A stretch of DNA of 30,117 nt from Prevotellaceae bacterium UBA7017. GTDB lineage: Bacteria; Bacteroidota; Bacteroidia; Bacteroidales; Bacteroidaceae. The notes beneath the pieces were generated by a model. The model saw only the letters and a program-made list of their open reading frames with translations, made no database searches and had not been told where the DNA came from. The stretch lies in NCBI GenBank assembly GCA_002449535.1, contig DJWZ01000001.1, positions 1 to 30,117 on the forward strand, read 5' to 3'. Position 1 is the first letter of the stretch; every line of letters starts with the position of its first letter. The position numbers were made by a program, and so were the translations under genes. This document shows, piece by piece, positions 7,292 through 14,625 of this stretch.

Positions 7292-7481
7292 TTGCCACAA
7301 CGCCACTTTGCCACTTTGCCACATTAAGCATCTGCCGAATACACGCATCCTTATGCCTTAGAATATTATTATAATAAATTATAATAATATTCTAATTACT
7401 CTACTCACCATTTTTCGCCATCCTTCTTGCATATTTGCCACTACCTTAATGTGGCAAAGTGGCAAAGTGGCGTTGTGGCAA
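7292..7481. repeat. Perfect 37-bp inverted repeat flanking 116 bp
   Basis: The left arm (7292-7328) and right arm (7445-7481) are exact reverse complements over all 37 bases. Each arm is itself made of short direct repeats of GCCACTTT (left arm order: GCCACAAC, GCCACTTT, GCCACTTT, GCCACATT). Immediately outside the arms the pairing stops, and I see no target-site duplication. The 116-bp interior contains a separate palindrome but no open reading frame of note. The element lies between two divergently transcribed genes. It could be a small non-autonomous mobile element, an invertible segment, an origin-like structure, or a source of long double-stranded RNA; the sequence alone does not decide. 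Confidence 0.95.
7358..7395. repeat. AT-rich palindrome, 18-bp perfect arms with AA spacer
   Basis: TTAGAATATTATTATAAT (7358-7375) is followed by AA and then its exact reverse complement (7378-7395). It sits inside the 37-bp inverted repeat, with its centre 10 bp to the left of the outer repeat's centre. With no G/C beyond the outer pairs, it is more suggestive of cruciform extrusion or protein binding than of a transcription terminator. Confidence 0.95.
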
Positions 7482-7506
7482 GAGCAGAGCTTCACATGCA
7501 AATTGT

Positions 7507-7563
7507 AAACAATACATTTGGTTGAGCTAAACAATACATTTCCGCCTCTCAAATGTATTGTTT
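7507..7563. promoter_or_regulatory. Three copies of a 13-bp motif AAACAATACATTT upstream of pdxS
   Basis: AAACAATACATTT occurs at 7507-7519 and 7529-7541 as a direct repeat 22 bp apart (about two helical turns), and as its exact reverse complement at 7551-7563. Copies 1 and 3 match over 14 bases (adding G/C). Direct repeats on one face of the helix are typical of AraC-family binding sites. The motif lies 64-120 bp upstream of the nearest -7 box. A 12-base match also occurs at 5584-5595. Confidence 0.6.
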
Positions 7564-7626
7564 TCGAATTTAACAGATTTTCACACGCTACGAGGCTTGA
7601 TATTCTAAAGCACGCGAAAAATGTAG

Positions 7627-7634
7627 TACCTTTG
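7627..7634 (+). promoter_or_regulatory. Candidate upstream pdxS promoter box (TACCTTTG)
   Basis: A perfect TAnnTTTG box with no TTTG at the expected -33 distance, as would fit an activator-dependent promoter. It lies 64-120 bp downstream of the three 13-bp motifs. Use of this promoter would give a leader of about 155 bases, rich in T tracts, before the pdxS ATG. Confidence 0.35.
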
Positions 7635-7724
7635 CTGATGGAATTAAAAAACGAATTTTCTCAGGTAACTATGCACCCATATTTTTTCCTTTTTGCAGTT
7701 TTTCTTTTCATGATAGGAACTTTT

Positions 7725-7756
7725 TTTGCCTGTATCGGGAAGAAGTTGTTCCTTTG
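7725..7756 (+). promoter_or_regulatory. Candidate proximal pdxS promoter
   Basis: TTTG (7725-7728), 20 bp, TTCCTTTG (7749-7756). The -33 box and spacing are ideal and the -7 box has one mismatch to TAnnTTTG. Expected start near 7763 gives a leader of about 30 bases before the ATG at 7794. Confidence 0.45.
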
Positions 7757-7793
7757 CAGTCGATTTCAAAACATAAACACAAGACAAAGCACA

Positions 7794-8666
7794 ATGAACG
7801 AAAGACAAACCCTTAACCGTCAGTTGGCTCAGATGTTGAAAGGCGGTGTTATAATGGATGTAACAACTCCAGAACAGGCACGCATAGCAGAAGAAGCAGG
7901 CGCATGCGCAGTAATGGCATTGGAAAGAATTCCTGCAGACATTCGTGCAGCAGGTGGTGTATCAAGAATGAGCGACCCGAAGATGATTCGCGGCATACAA
8001 GAGGCTGTCAGCATCCCTGTAATGGCAAAATGCCGCATCGGACACATTGCTGAGGCACAGATACTACAGGCAATAGAAATCGATTATATCGACGAAAGTG
8101 AGGTTCTATCCCCTGCCGATGATATATACCATATTGACAAGACACAGTTCGAAGTACCCTTTGTCTGTGGAGCAAAGAACCTCAGCGAGGCATTGAGACG
8201 CATAGCAGAGGGTGCCACCATGATTCGCACCAAGGGAGAGCCAGGCACGGGAGATGTAGTGCAGGCTGTCAGCCACATGCGCATGATGCAGAGTGAAATA
8301 AGAAGGATTGTCAGCATGAGAGACGATGAACTCTTTGAGGCAGCAAAACAACTGCAAGCTCCATACGATTTGGTGAAGTATGTACATGAGAATGGCAAAC
8401 TGCCTGTCGTAAACTTTGCTGCCGGTGGTGTTGCGACACCTGCTGATGCTGCCCTGATGATGCAACTGGGTGCTGAGGGAGTTTTCGTAGGTAGCGGCAT
8501 CTTCAAGAGTGGTAATCCGGCAAAACGTGCTGCTGCCATTGTGCAGGCAGTTACGAACTACAAGGATGCAAAGCTATTAGCTGCCATTTCCGAAGACCTT
8601 GGCGAAGCAATGGTGGGCATCAATGAGCATGAAATAGAACTGTTAATGGCTGAAAGAGGAAAATGA
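7794..8666 (+). CDS. pdxS: Pyridoxal 5'-phosphate synthase subunit PdxS
   Basis: 290 residues from the ATG at 7794, the usual length of PdxS, which condenses ribose 5-phosphate, glyceraldehyde 3-phosphate and ammonia into PLP. The ammonia comes from PdxT in a 12+12 complex. The frame stays open for a further 92 codons upstream, but that part is unlike the family and covers the promoter region, so I start at MNERQTLNRQLAQMLKGGVI. Signatures are MDVTTPEQARIAEEAGACAV, ALERIPADIRAAGGV, K79 in MAKCRIGH (first catalytic lysine), K147 in IRTKGEPGTGD (second) and FAAGGVATPADAALMMQLGA. The gene overlaps pdxT by 4 bp, so the pair forms one operon. Confidence 0.96.
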   Translation: MNERQTLNRQLAQMLKGGVIMDVTTPEQARIAEEAGACAVMALERIPADIRAAGGVSRMSDPKMIRGIQEAVSIPVMAKCRIGHIAEAQILQAIEIDYIDESEVLSPADDIYHIDKTQFEVPFVCGAKNLSEALRRIAEGATMIRTKGEPGTGDVVQAVSHMRMMQSEIRRIVSMRDDELFEAAKQLQAPYDLVKYVHENGKLPVVNFAAGGVATPADAALMMQLGAEGVFVGSGIFKSGNPAKRAAAIVQAVTNYKDAKLLAAISEDLGEAMVGINEHEIELLMAERGK

Positions 8667-9211
8667 GAATTGCTATTCTTGCCTTGCAAGGGGCTTTTAT
8701 TGAACACAAACACATGTTGCATCAGCTGGGCATCGAGACTTTCGAGATAAGACAACTGAAAGACTGGCAACAGCCTAAAGACGGACTCATTCTGCCTGGG
8801 GGGGAAAGCACAGTACAAATGCGACTGCTGAAAGAACTGCAGCTGTTCGACCCTATCCGAGAGGCTATACAGGAAGGGTTGCCTACCTTCGGCACCTGTG
8901 CTGGAATGATACTTCTCTCAAATAACTTTCTTGGCACAATGGATATCAATGTTCGACGCAACGCCTATGGACGACAACTGGGTAGCTTTCATACTACAGG
9001 CCCTGTAGAAGGAATAGGAAACGATGTGCCTATGACCTTCATACGAGCTCCATACATCGAGGAAATCCTTTCTGATGACTGCTTACCTATTGCAACTGTT
9101 GACGAGCATATCGTTGCTGCAAAACAAGGGCGGATGATTGCAACAGCCTTTCACCCGGAATTAGACAATGATATGCGATTTCATCGGTATTTCTTGGACA
9201 TTGCTAAATAG
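8663..9211 (+). CDS. pdxT: Pyridoxal 5'-phosphate synthase glutaminase subunit PdxT
   Basis: 182 residues, normal for the class I glutamine amidotransferase that releases ammonia from glutamine and channels it to PdxS. The triad is visible: C79 in FGTCAGM, and H164 and E166 in AFHPEL. The oxyanion strand LILPGGEST (about 42-50) and the PdxT-typical ALQGAFIEH at the N terminus are present, as is FIRAPYIEEI. ATG overlaps the pdxS stop (ATGA). Its 3' end overlaps the convergent sigma factor gene by 8 bp, so no terminator fits between them. Confidence 0.95.
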   Translation: MRIAILALQGAFIEHKHMLHQLGIETFEIRQLKDWQQPKDGLILPGGESTVQMRLLKELQLFDPIREAIQEGLPTFGTCAGMILLSNNFLGTMDINVRRNAYGRQLGSFHTTGPVEGIGNDVPMTFIRAPYIEEILSDDCLPIATVDEHIVAAKQGRMIATAFHPELDNDMRFHRYFLDIAK

Positions 9212-9707
9212 CACCTCCTGCTTTAGCAATGCGTGATTTTACAAACTGTCGGGCACGGAAAAGGTTTACTTTTACCTGATCTTCCGATATTTCGAGGGCA
9301 AGGGCTATCTCTTTATAGCTTTTACCCTCAAAATCACGTAACTGCATTACGGAACGTTGCTTCTCTGGCATCTGGGTCATGATATCTCGGATAGAGTCTA
9401 TACGTTCCTGCTGCTCTAATCGTGACTCTATGGTATTTGAGATTCCCCCATGAAATTCATCCAATTCATCGAAAGACTCTGCCTGATTGACTTTCATGCG
9501 CTGCCTGTCGATAGAAAGATTGCGTGTCAGGCGAAGGGCAAACGACTCAAGGTTATCAACATCATCCAACCTCTCCCCCATCTTCCACATCTTTATGATG
9601 ACATCCTGCACCACATCCTCTGCCTCTTGACTGTTGAGGGTTATTCTCAAAGCAAGACGATAAAGGATGTTCTTTAGGGGTAATATGTCACGTTTAAGGT
9701 CAACCAA
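9204..9707 (-). CDS. RNA polymerase sigma-70 family factor (ECF-like)
   Basis: 167 residues with the two usual ECF domains. Region 2 is at about 10-75: ALRITLNSQEAEDVVQDVI, KMW, and NLSIDRQRM. Region 4 is at about 105-160: MTQMPEKQRSVMQLRDFEGK, SYKEIALALEISEDQVKVNL, FRARQFVK. It should direct RNA polymerase to a dedicated promoter set. No ATG fits the conserved N terminus: the frame opens after a TAA at 9731 and the only plausible start is TTG at 9707. It is last in a run of close minus-strand genes, 28 bp after argB. The small membrane protein that normally follows such a gene is not here; a candidate is at 2996-3454. Confidence 0.88.
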   Translation of the reverse strand: MVDLKRDILPLKNILYRLALRITLNSQEAEDVVQDVIIKMWKMGERLDDVDNLESFALRLTRNLSIDRQRMKVNQAESFDELDEFHGGISNTIESRLEQQERIDSIRDIMTQMPEKQRSVMQLRDFEGKSYKEIALALEISEDQVKVNLFRARQFVKSRIAKAGGAI

Positions 9708-9735
9708 AAGCCAGGGTAATTTCGAGAATTATGAA

Positions 9736-10539
9736 TTATTGTATCACCGTTCCTTCGGATGATTTTCCTATATTGTCAGCCAAGGTGATAACCACTCGTC
9801 TGACGCCTTTTTCGACTGCACTGAGGGCATTCTCCACCTTTGGCTTCATGCCACCAGATATTACCCCGCTCTCCTCATACATCTTGTATATCTCACGGGT
9901 GATGAGGGGTATGACACTTTCATCGTCATCTGGATTGCTGAGAACTCCTTTTTTCTCAAAAGAGAATATCAGGGTTACCTCAAACTTATCGGCTAATGCC
10001 TTGGCAACTGTTGATGCCATCGTATCTGCATTAGTATTGAGAATATTTCCCATTCCATCGTGTGTAAGAGGAGCCACGACAGGTGTTATACCGCTATTGA
10101 TAAGGGCTGCCAAACGTTCTCCGTCAGCCTTGTCCACATCACCTACAAAACCGAAATCAACGACTTTGTCCTCACCTGTTTCATCATCCTTCATCTCTAC
10201 CGGTGGACGCTTGTGAGAACGGATAATGTCCATATCGGCACCTGTGACGCCCAAGGCATTTATACCTTTAGCTTGCAGTTGCGCCACAAGAGACTTGTTG
10301 ACAAGTCCTCCATATACCATAGTAACAACCTCCAGCATGGCAGCATCAGTGATTCTGCGTCCTCCGACCATCTTGCTCTCGATACCTAAGCTGCCTGCTA
10401 CCTTGGTAGCTCTTCTGCCACCACCATGAACTAATAGTTTCTTTCCTGGTATAGAACAAAAATTATCCAATAGTGTCTGTAGTTGCTGAGGGTCTTCTAC
10501 TACAGCACCGCCTACCTTTACGATTGTTAGCTTATCCAT
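9736..10539 (-). CDS. argB: Acetylglutamate kinase
   Basis: 267 residues, the family's normal size. ArgB phosphorylates N-acetylglutamate with ATP, the second step of arginine synthesis. Signatures in order: LTIVKVGGAVVEDP with the nucleotide-binding GG near the N terminus; LLVHGGGRRATKVAGSLGIE; RRITDAAMLEVV (N-acetylglutamate binding); NTNADTMASTVAKAL; GVISGGMKPKVENALSAVEK; and a C-terminal VRRVVI strand. The gene overlaps the upstream dus gene by 13 bp and is followed by the sigma factor gene after 28 bp. No other arginine synthesis genes are in the window; speA at 266-2158 consumes arginine. Confidence 0.94.
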   Translation of the reverse strand: MDKLTIVKVGGAVVEDPQQLQTLLDNFCSIPGKKLLVHGGGRRATKVAGSLGIESKMVGGRRITDAAMLEVVTMVYGGLVNKSLVAQLQAKGINALGVTGADMDIIRSHKRPPVEMKDDETGEDKVVDFGFVGDVDKADGERLAALINSGITPVVAPLTHDGMGNILNTNADTMASTVAKALADKFEVTLIFSFEKKGVLSNPDDDESVIPLITREIYKMYEESGVISGGMKPKVENALSAVEKGVRRVVITLADNIGKSSEGTVIQ

Positions 10540-11483
10540 TTTTCTTTTATTTCGTTTATTACTTCCAATAATTCTTTTACCGTGTCAGCACGCAGCATCT
10601 TTATACGGGTAGAGCGAAAATCAGGGATGCCCTTAAAGACTGGTGTCGCTGCCAAATGTCTGCGCGTATGCAAGATTGCCTTATACTCATCTCCGATAAA
10701 ATCGAGGTTTATCTGCAATAATTCAAGGAGTATATCTATTTTTTCAGAGTTGGACAAGGAGTCAGCCTGCTTAGAGAAAATCCAAGGCTGTCCGAATGTT
10801 GCCCTGCCTATCATCACCCCATCAACACCATACTTATCAAAAGCCTTTTCTGCATCGTCTATGCTTTTGATGTCTCCATTGCCTATCAAAGGTATATCTA
10901 TTCGCTTCTTTGCCTCTCCTATTAATGTCCAATCGGCTTCTCCTGTGTACATCTGGGCACGTGTCCTGCCATGAATGGTCAAAGCCTTTATTCCACATTG
11001 GGATAACTGCACAGCCAACTCAGGCATAAGGAGATTATTGCTGTCCCACCCTAAGCGTGTCTTTACCGTAACAGGCGTCTTTACAGCATTTACGACTGCT
11101 GTTGTCATCTCAAGCATAAGGGGGATGTTTTGTAACATGCCTGCGCCGGCTCCCTTACCTGCTACCTTTTTCACAGGGCAACCGAAATTCAAATCTATTA
11201 CATCAGGACCTGCCTCAGCCTCTACAATGCGTGCCGCTTCAACGACAGAATCGATTGTTCTTCCATAAATCTGTATTCCGACAGGACGTTCGTCAGCACT
11301 AATCGTAAGCTTCCTGGAAGTGGCTTTGATATTTCGTATCAACGCGTCAGCAGCAACAAATTCACTATATACCATAGCAGCACCAAAACGCTTACAGAGA
11401 CGCCGAAAGCCTATATCGGTAACATCTTCCATCGGTGCCAACAGAAGAGGGCGTTCACCAAGGTCTATATCGGCTATCTTCAT
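10527..11483 (-). CDS. dusB: tRNA-dihydrouridine synthase (Dus family)
   Basis: 318 residues. Dus enzymes use FMN and NADPH to reduce specific uridines in tRNA. LLLAPMEDVTDIGFRRLC at the N terminus is the FMN-barrel signature. C102 in DLNFGCPVKKVAGKGAG is the expected catalytic cysteine. VKTRLGWD, HGRTRAQMYTGEADW and GNGDI follow, then the helical C-terminal domain with HTRRHLAATPVFKG. The DusB-like type is the best guess, but A and C types cannot be excluded by eye. ATG overlaps the parE stop by 4 bp. Confidence 0.88.
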   Translation of the reverse strand: MKIADIDLGERPLLLAPMEDVTDIGFRRLCKRFGAAMVYSEFVAADALIRNIKATSRKLTISADERPVGIQIYGRTIDSVVEAARIVEAEAGPDVIDLNFGCPVKKVAGKGAGAGMLQNIPLMLEMTTAVVNAVKTPVTVKTRLGWDSNNLLMPELAVQLSQCGIKALTIHGRTRAQMYTGEADWTLIGEAKKRIDIPLIGNGDIKSIDDAEKAFDKYGVDGVMIGRATFGQPWIFSKQADSLSNSEKIDILLELLQINLDFIGDEYKAILHTRRHLAATPVFKGIPDFRSTRIKMLRADTVKELLEVINEIKEKWIS

Positions 11484-13426
11484 TCGTAAACTTCCTCTTC
11501 TTCAGGTCTGTCTTCTTCTATTACAAGGTTTTCTATGATGAAGTTCTGACGATCCATCGTATTCTTTCCCATGTAATACTCCAATAACTTTTCAACCTCG
11601 TCACTTTGACGAAGCGTAACCTGCTCTAATCGTATGTCCGGACCTATAAAACCAGCGAACTCATCGGGTGAAATCTCTCCTAATCCCTTAAAGCGTGTTA
11701 TCTCCGGATCTGGACCTAATTCCTCAATAGCCTTTAGGCGTTCTTCGTCACTATAACAGTATCTTGTTATGTAGTCTTTTTGTTTCTCGCCACGCTCCTT
11801 TAACTTTATATCTTCTGCTTCTATAACAGCCTTCTTCTTTATCTTATTGCGCTTGTTACGAACTCGGAACAAAGGAGTCTGAAGGACATATACATGACCT
11901 TTCTTTATCAGCTCTGGGAAGAACTGCAGGAAGAAGGTAATAGTAAGCAGACGGATATGCATACCATCAACATCCGCATCGGTAGCAACAATAACCTTGT
12001 TATACCTGAGGTTGTCAAGACCGTCTTCGATATCAAGGGCTGACTGAAGAAGATTGAACTCTTCATTTTCATATACCACCTTCTTGGTCAAACCATAGCA
12101 GTTAAGTGGCTTTCCACGCAGTGAAAAGACTGCCTGGGTATTTACATCCCTACTCTTTGTAATTGATCCTGAAGCTGAATCACCCTCGGTAATAAAGATG
12201 CTGGACTCCTCTTTCCTGTCATTCTTGACATCAGAGAAATGAATGCGGCAATCACGTAGTTTTCTATTGTGGAGGTTGGCTTTCTTTGCACGCTCACGGG
12301 CAAGCTTTGTAACACCTGCCATCGCCTTTCTCTCACGCTCGGAAGCCTTTACCTTTTCCTCTATTATTTCTGCGATGTCAAGATTACGGTGAAGGTAGTT
12401 ATCAACCTCATTTTTTACGAAATCACCGACATATTTATTTACCGAAACTCCATCTGGAGACATCTTGTCAGAACCCAGCTTTATCTTTGTCTGCGACTCA
12501 AAGACAGGCTCTTCTACATTTACTGCTATAGCAGCAACAAGTCCATTACGAATATCTCCATATTCGTATTTTCCAAAGTATTCCTTTATGGTACGCGCTA
12601 TATGCTCTTTAAACGCAGATTGGTGTGTACCACCCTGTGTAGTATGCTGACCATTGACGAAAGAATCATATTCCTCACCATTCTGGTTGGTATGGGTAAA
12701 GGCTATCTCTATATCCTCTCCCTGCATGTGGACAATAGGATAAAGAGGCTCACTTGTCATCTGGTCTTTCAACAGGTCTGACAAACCATGACGGGAGATG
12801 ATGCGACGTCCATTGTACATTATTGCAAGACCTGTGTTGAGATACGTATAGTTTCTCAGCATAGTCTCGACTATATCATCATGAAAAGAGTAGTTTACAA
12901 ACAAGGTATCATCTGGCTCAAAAGAGATAAAAGTGCCCCTTTCATCGGATGATTTCTCTGTTTTATCACTTACCAAGATACCCTTCTCGAACTTTGCAGT
13001 ACGAACGTTTCCATCACGATACGAACGCACTTCGAACTTGGAAGAAAGGAAGTTGACAGCTTTTATACCGACACCATTCATACCCACAGACTTTTTAAAA
13101 GCCTTTGAGTCATACTTACCTCCAGTATTAAGTTGGCTGACAGCCTCTATCATCTTTCCCTGGGGAATTCCACGTCCATAGTCACGTAATGTGATAGATT
13201 TGTTGTCTGTAATATCTATCTCTATGCGATTTCCTTCATGCATGCGGAACTCATCAATACTGTTGTCTATGGCTTCCTTCAACAATACATATATACCATC
13301 CTCTGCATGTGAACCGTCACCCATCCTGCCAATATACATACCTGGACGAGTACGGATATGATCTACGTCCGACAGGTGTCGGATATTTTCTTCACTATAG
13401 CTTACTGTTTCTAATTCCTCTGCCAT
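11480..13426 (-). CDS. parE: DNA topoisomerase IV subunit B
   Basis: 648 residues from the ATG at 13426. The frame also holds a GTG one codon earlier, but the ATG overlaps the preceding stop as TGATG and is preferred. It is the ATPase/TOPRIM subunit of topoisomerase IV, which separates replicated chromosomes. GHKL motifs: KEAIDNSIDE (catalytic Glu at about 51), DYGRGIP, TGGKYD and GMNGVGIKAVN. TOPRIM: FITEGDSASG, ATDADVDGMHIRLL and RFKGLGEISPDEF. The tail (YYMGKNTMDRQNFIIENLVI) favours ParE over GyrB, whose tail ends differently. It could still be annotated gyrB-like. parC is not in the window. Confidence 0.87.
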   Translation of the reverse strand: MAEELETVSYSEENIRHLSDVDHIRTRPGMYIGRMGDGSHAEDGIYVLLKEAIDNSIDEFRMHEGNRIEIDITDNKSITLRDYGRGIPQGKMIEAVSQLNTGGKYDSKAFKKSVGMNGVGIKAVNFLSSKFEVRSYRDGNVRTAKFEKGILVSDKTEKSSDERGTFISFEPDDTLFVNYSFHDDIVETMLRNYTYLNTGLAIMYNGRRIISRHGLSDLLKDQMTSEPLYPIVHMQGEDIEIAFTHTNQNGEEYDSFVNGQHTTQGGTHQSAFKEHIARTIKEYFGKYEYGDIRNGLVAAIAVNVEEPVFESQTKIKLGSDKMSPDGVSVNKYVGDFVKNEVDNYLHRNLDIAEIIEEKVKASERERKAMAGVTKLARERAKKANLHNRKLRDCRIHFSDVKNDRKEESSIFITEGDSASGSITKSRDVNTQAVFSLRGKPLNCYGLTKKVVYENEEFNLLQSALDIEDGLDNLRYNKVIVATDADVDGMHIRLLTITFFLQFFPELIKKGHVYVLQTPLFRVRNKRNKIKKKAVIEAEDIKLKERGEKQKDYITRYCYSDEERLKAIEELGPDPEITRFKGLGEISPDEFAGFIGPDIRLEQVTLRQSDEVEKLLEYYMGKNTMDRQNFIIENLVIEEDRPEEEEVYE

Positions 13427-14583
13427 CACAATAATTTCTTCTTGTAACTGCGCAATCTTTTTACTGTTTTAGCATCCAAATATTGCCATGCAGACAAAAC
13501 TCCATCATTTGTCTCCATCATGGCAAGTGTAAGTGCCTGCTTAAAATGATACTTCTGATACCATGGTATGAGATCATTGAAAAGAATGGCATTAGCTCCT
13601 TTTGACCTATATTCTGGCAAAACTCCTATAATAAGCAGATCTACGGTTTCCGAATAATGAAACCATTTAGTATATAATGTCTTTAATAATCCTATCCATC
13701 CGAAGGGCAACAGACGTCCTCTGTCTGTTTTCTTTAGTGCCTTGGTAAACGAAGGAAATGTAACACCAAATCCCACGATTTCATCGCCCTTATTCTTATC
13801 ACATATCAATGTAACAAGATTCATGTCTGCAAGGGAAATATAACTCTGAACCATCCGTTCTATTAGAGCATCATCAATTTCCGAAAACTCATACAAGTCT
13901 TTATAACACTTGTTCAAAACTTCAAACAGACGGCGTCCAAGACCTTGATATAAAGCCTCTCTCTTTGTCATCTTTTTAGCATGCAAACCATATCGTGTAC
14001 TAATTATGTTGGCTATTTTTTCAAACTTCTCAGGGACAGCATTTGGCACCTTTACAAGATTCTGTACCCAATCATTATCTTTTGTGAAGCCTAATGCCTC
14101 CATGTGTTCCCGATAGTATGGGAAATTATGGTTCGCATGCATTGTTTGCTCATACTCGAATCCTTCTACGAGCATTCCCTCTCTGCCAAGATCTATAAAG
14201 CCCATAGGACCAATTATAGTATCCATACCCTTTGACTTACCGTATTCCTCAACCTTCTTTATCAGTGCCTCAGAAACATCATAATCATCGATGAAATCGA
14301 AATAACCGAATCTTACGTTCTTGCGTCCCCACTTCTCATTAGCTCGATGATTTATGATAGCTGCTATGCGTCCTACGGTTTTGCCATCCTTATACGCCAT
14401 ATAATACTCTGCTTCACAGTATTCCCAATATGGCTGCGCATCCTTTGCCCCTTTATATAAATCTGCCATTTCTTCGGAGAACAGATATGGACAGGCACAG
14501 GGGTCATTACGATATAACTCAGTACGGAAATCGATAAATTTACCGATTTCCGCCTTTGTTGTTATAGTTCTTATTTCTATCAT
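13426..14583 (-). CDS. GNAT-fold N-acetyltransferase-like protein (YghO-like)
   Basis: 385 residues. Long proteins of this type resemble the E. coli YghO group, with a duplicated GNAT-like fold. The N-terminal half has MAYKDGKTVGRIAAIINHRAN, RFGYFDFIDDYDVSEALIKK and IIGPMGFIDLGREGMLVEGF. The C-terminal half has IVGFGVTFPSFTKAL and IGVLPEYRSKGANAILFNDL, which includes a partial acetyl-CoA loop pattern (RSKGAN in place of RxxGxG/A). Substrate unknown; the acetyltransferase activity itself is inferred. It overlaps parE by 1 bp (TGATG) and is 42 bp downstream of the trpB-like gene. Confidence 0.75.
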   Translation of the reverse strand: MIEIRTITTKAEIGKFIDFRTELYRNDPCACPYLFSEEMADLYKGAKDAQPYWEYCEAEYYMAYKDGKTVGRIAAIINHRANEKWGRKNVRFGYFDFIDDYDVSEALIKKVEEYGKSKGMDTIIGPMGFIDLGREGMLVEGFEYEQTMHANHNFPYYREHMEALGFTKDNDWVQNLVKVPNAVPEKFEKIANIISTRYGLHAKKMTKREALYQGLGRRLFEVLNKCYKDLYEFSEIDDALIERMVQSYISLADMNLVTLICDKNKGDEIVGFGVTFPSFTKALKKTDRGRLLPFGWIGLLKTLYTKWFHYSETVDLLIIGVLPEYRSKGANAILFNDLIPWYQKYHFKQALTLAMMETNDGVLSAWQYLDAKTVKRLRSYKKKLL

Positions 14584-14595
14584 TCACAGTTCCCC

Positions 14596-14618
14596 GGATA
14601 TCTGCTTTTCAGATTTCC
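14596..14618 (-). other. Short hairpin between the trpB-like and GNAT-like genes
   Basis: GGA-T-ATCTG / CAGAT-T-TCC with a 5-base loop (8 pairs and one T/T mismatch) lies 13-35 bp before the GNAT-like start codon. It is not followed by a T-tract on the minus strand, so it is more likely an intercistronic or regulatory hairpin than a terminator. It could also be chance. Confidence 0.35.
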
Positions 14619-14625
14619 AGTAAAC

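Noticed and set aside
7057..7327. Small open frames on both strands next to the inverted repeat (85 and 72 codons)
   Set aside because: They overlap each other, the promoter of the secreted-protein gene and a repeat arm, and their translations look unlike proteins (biased, no motif).
7292..7481. CRISPR-like reading of the repeated GCCACTTT units
   Set aside because: Units are 8 bp with no spacers and are arranged as an inverted repeat; no cas genes are nearby.
7518..7793. 92-codon N-terminal extension of pdxS
   Set aside because: It has no similarity to PdxS, starts within the 13-bp motif array and crosses both candidate promoters; PdxS has its normal length from 7794.
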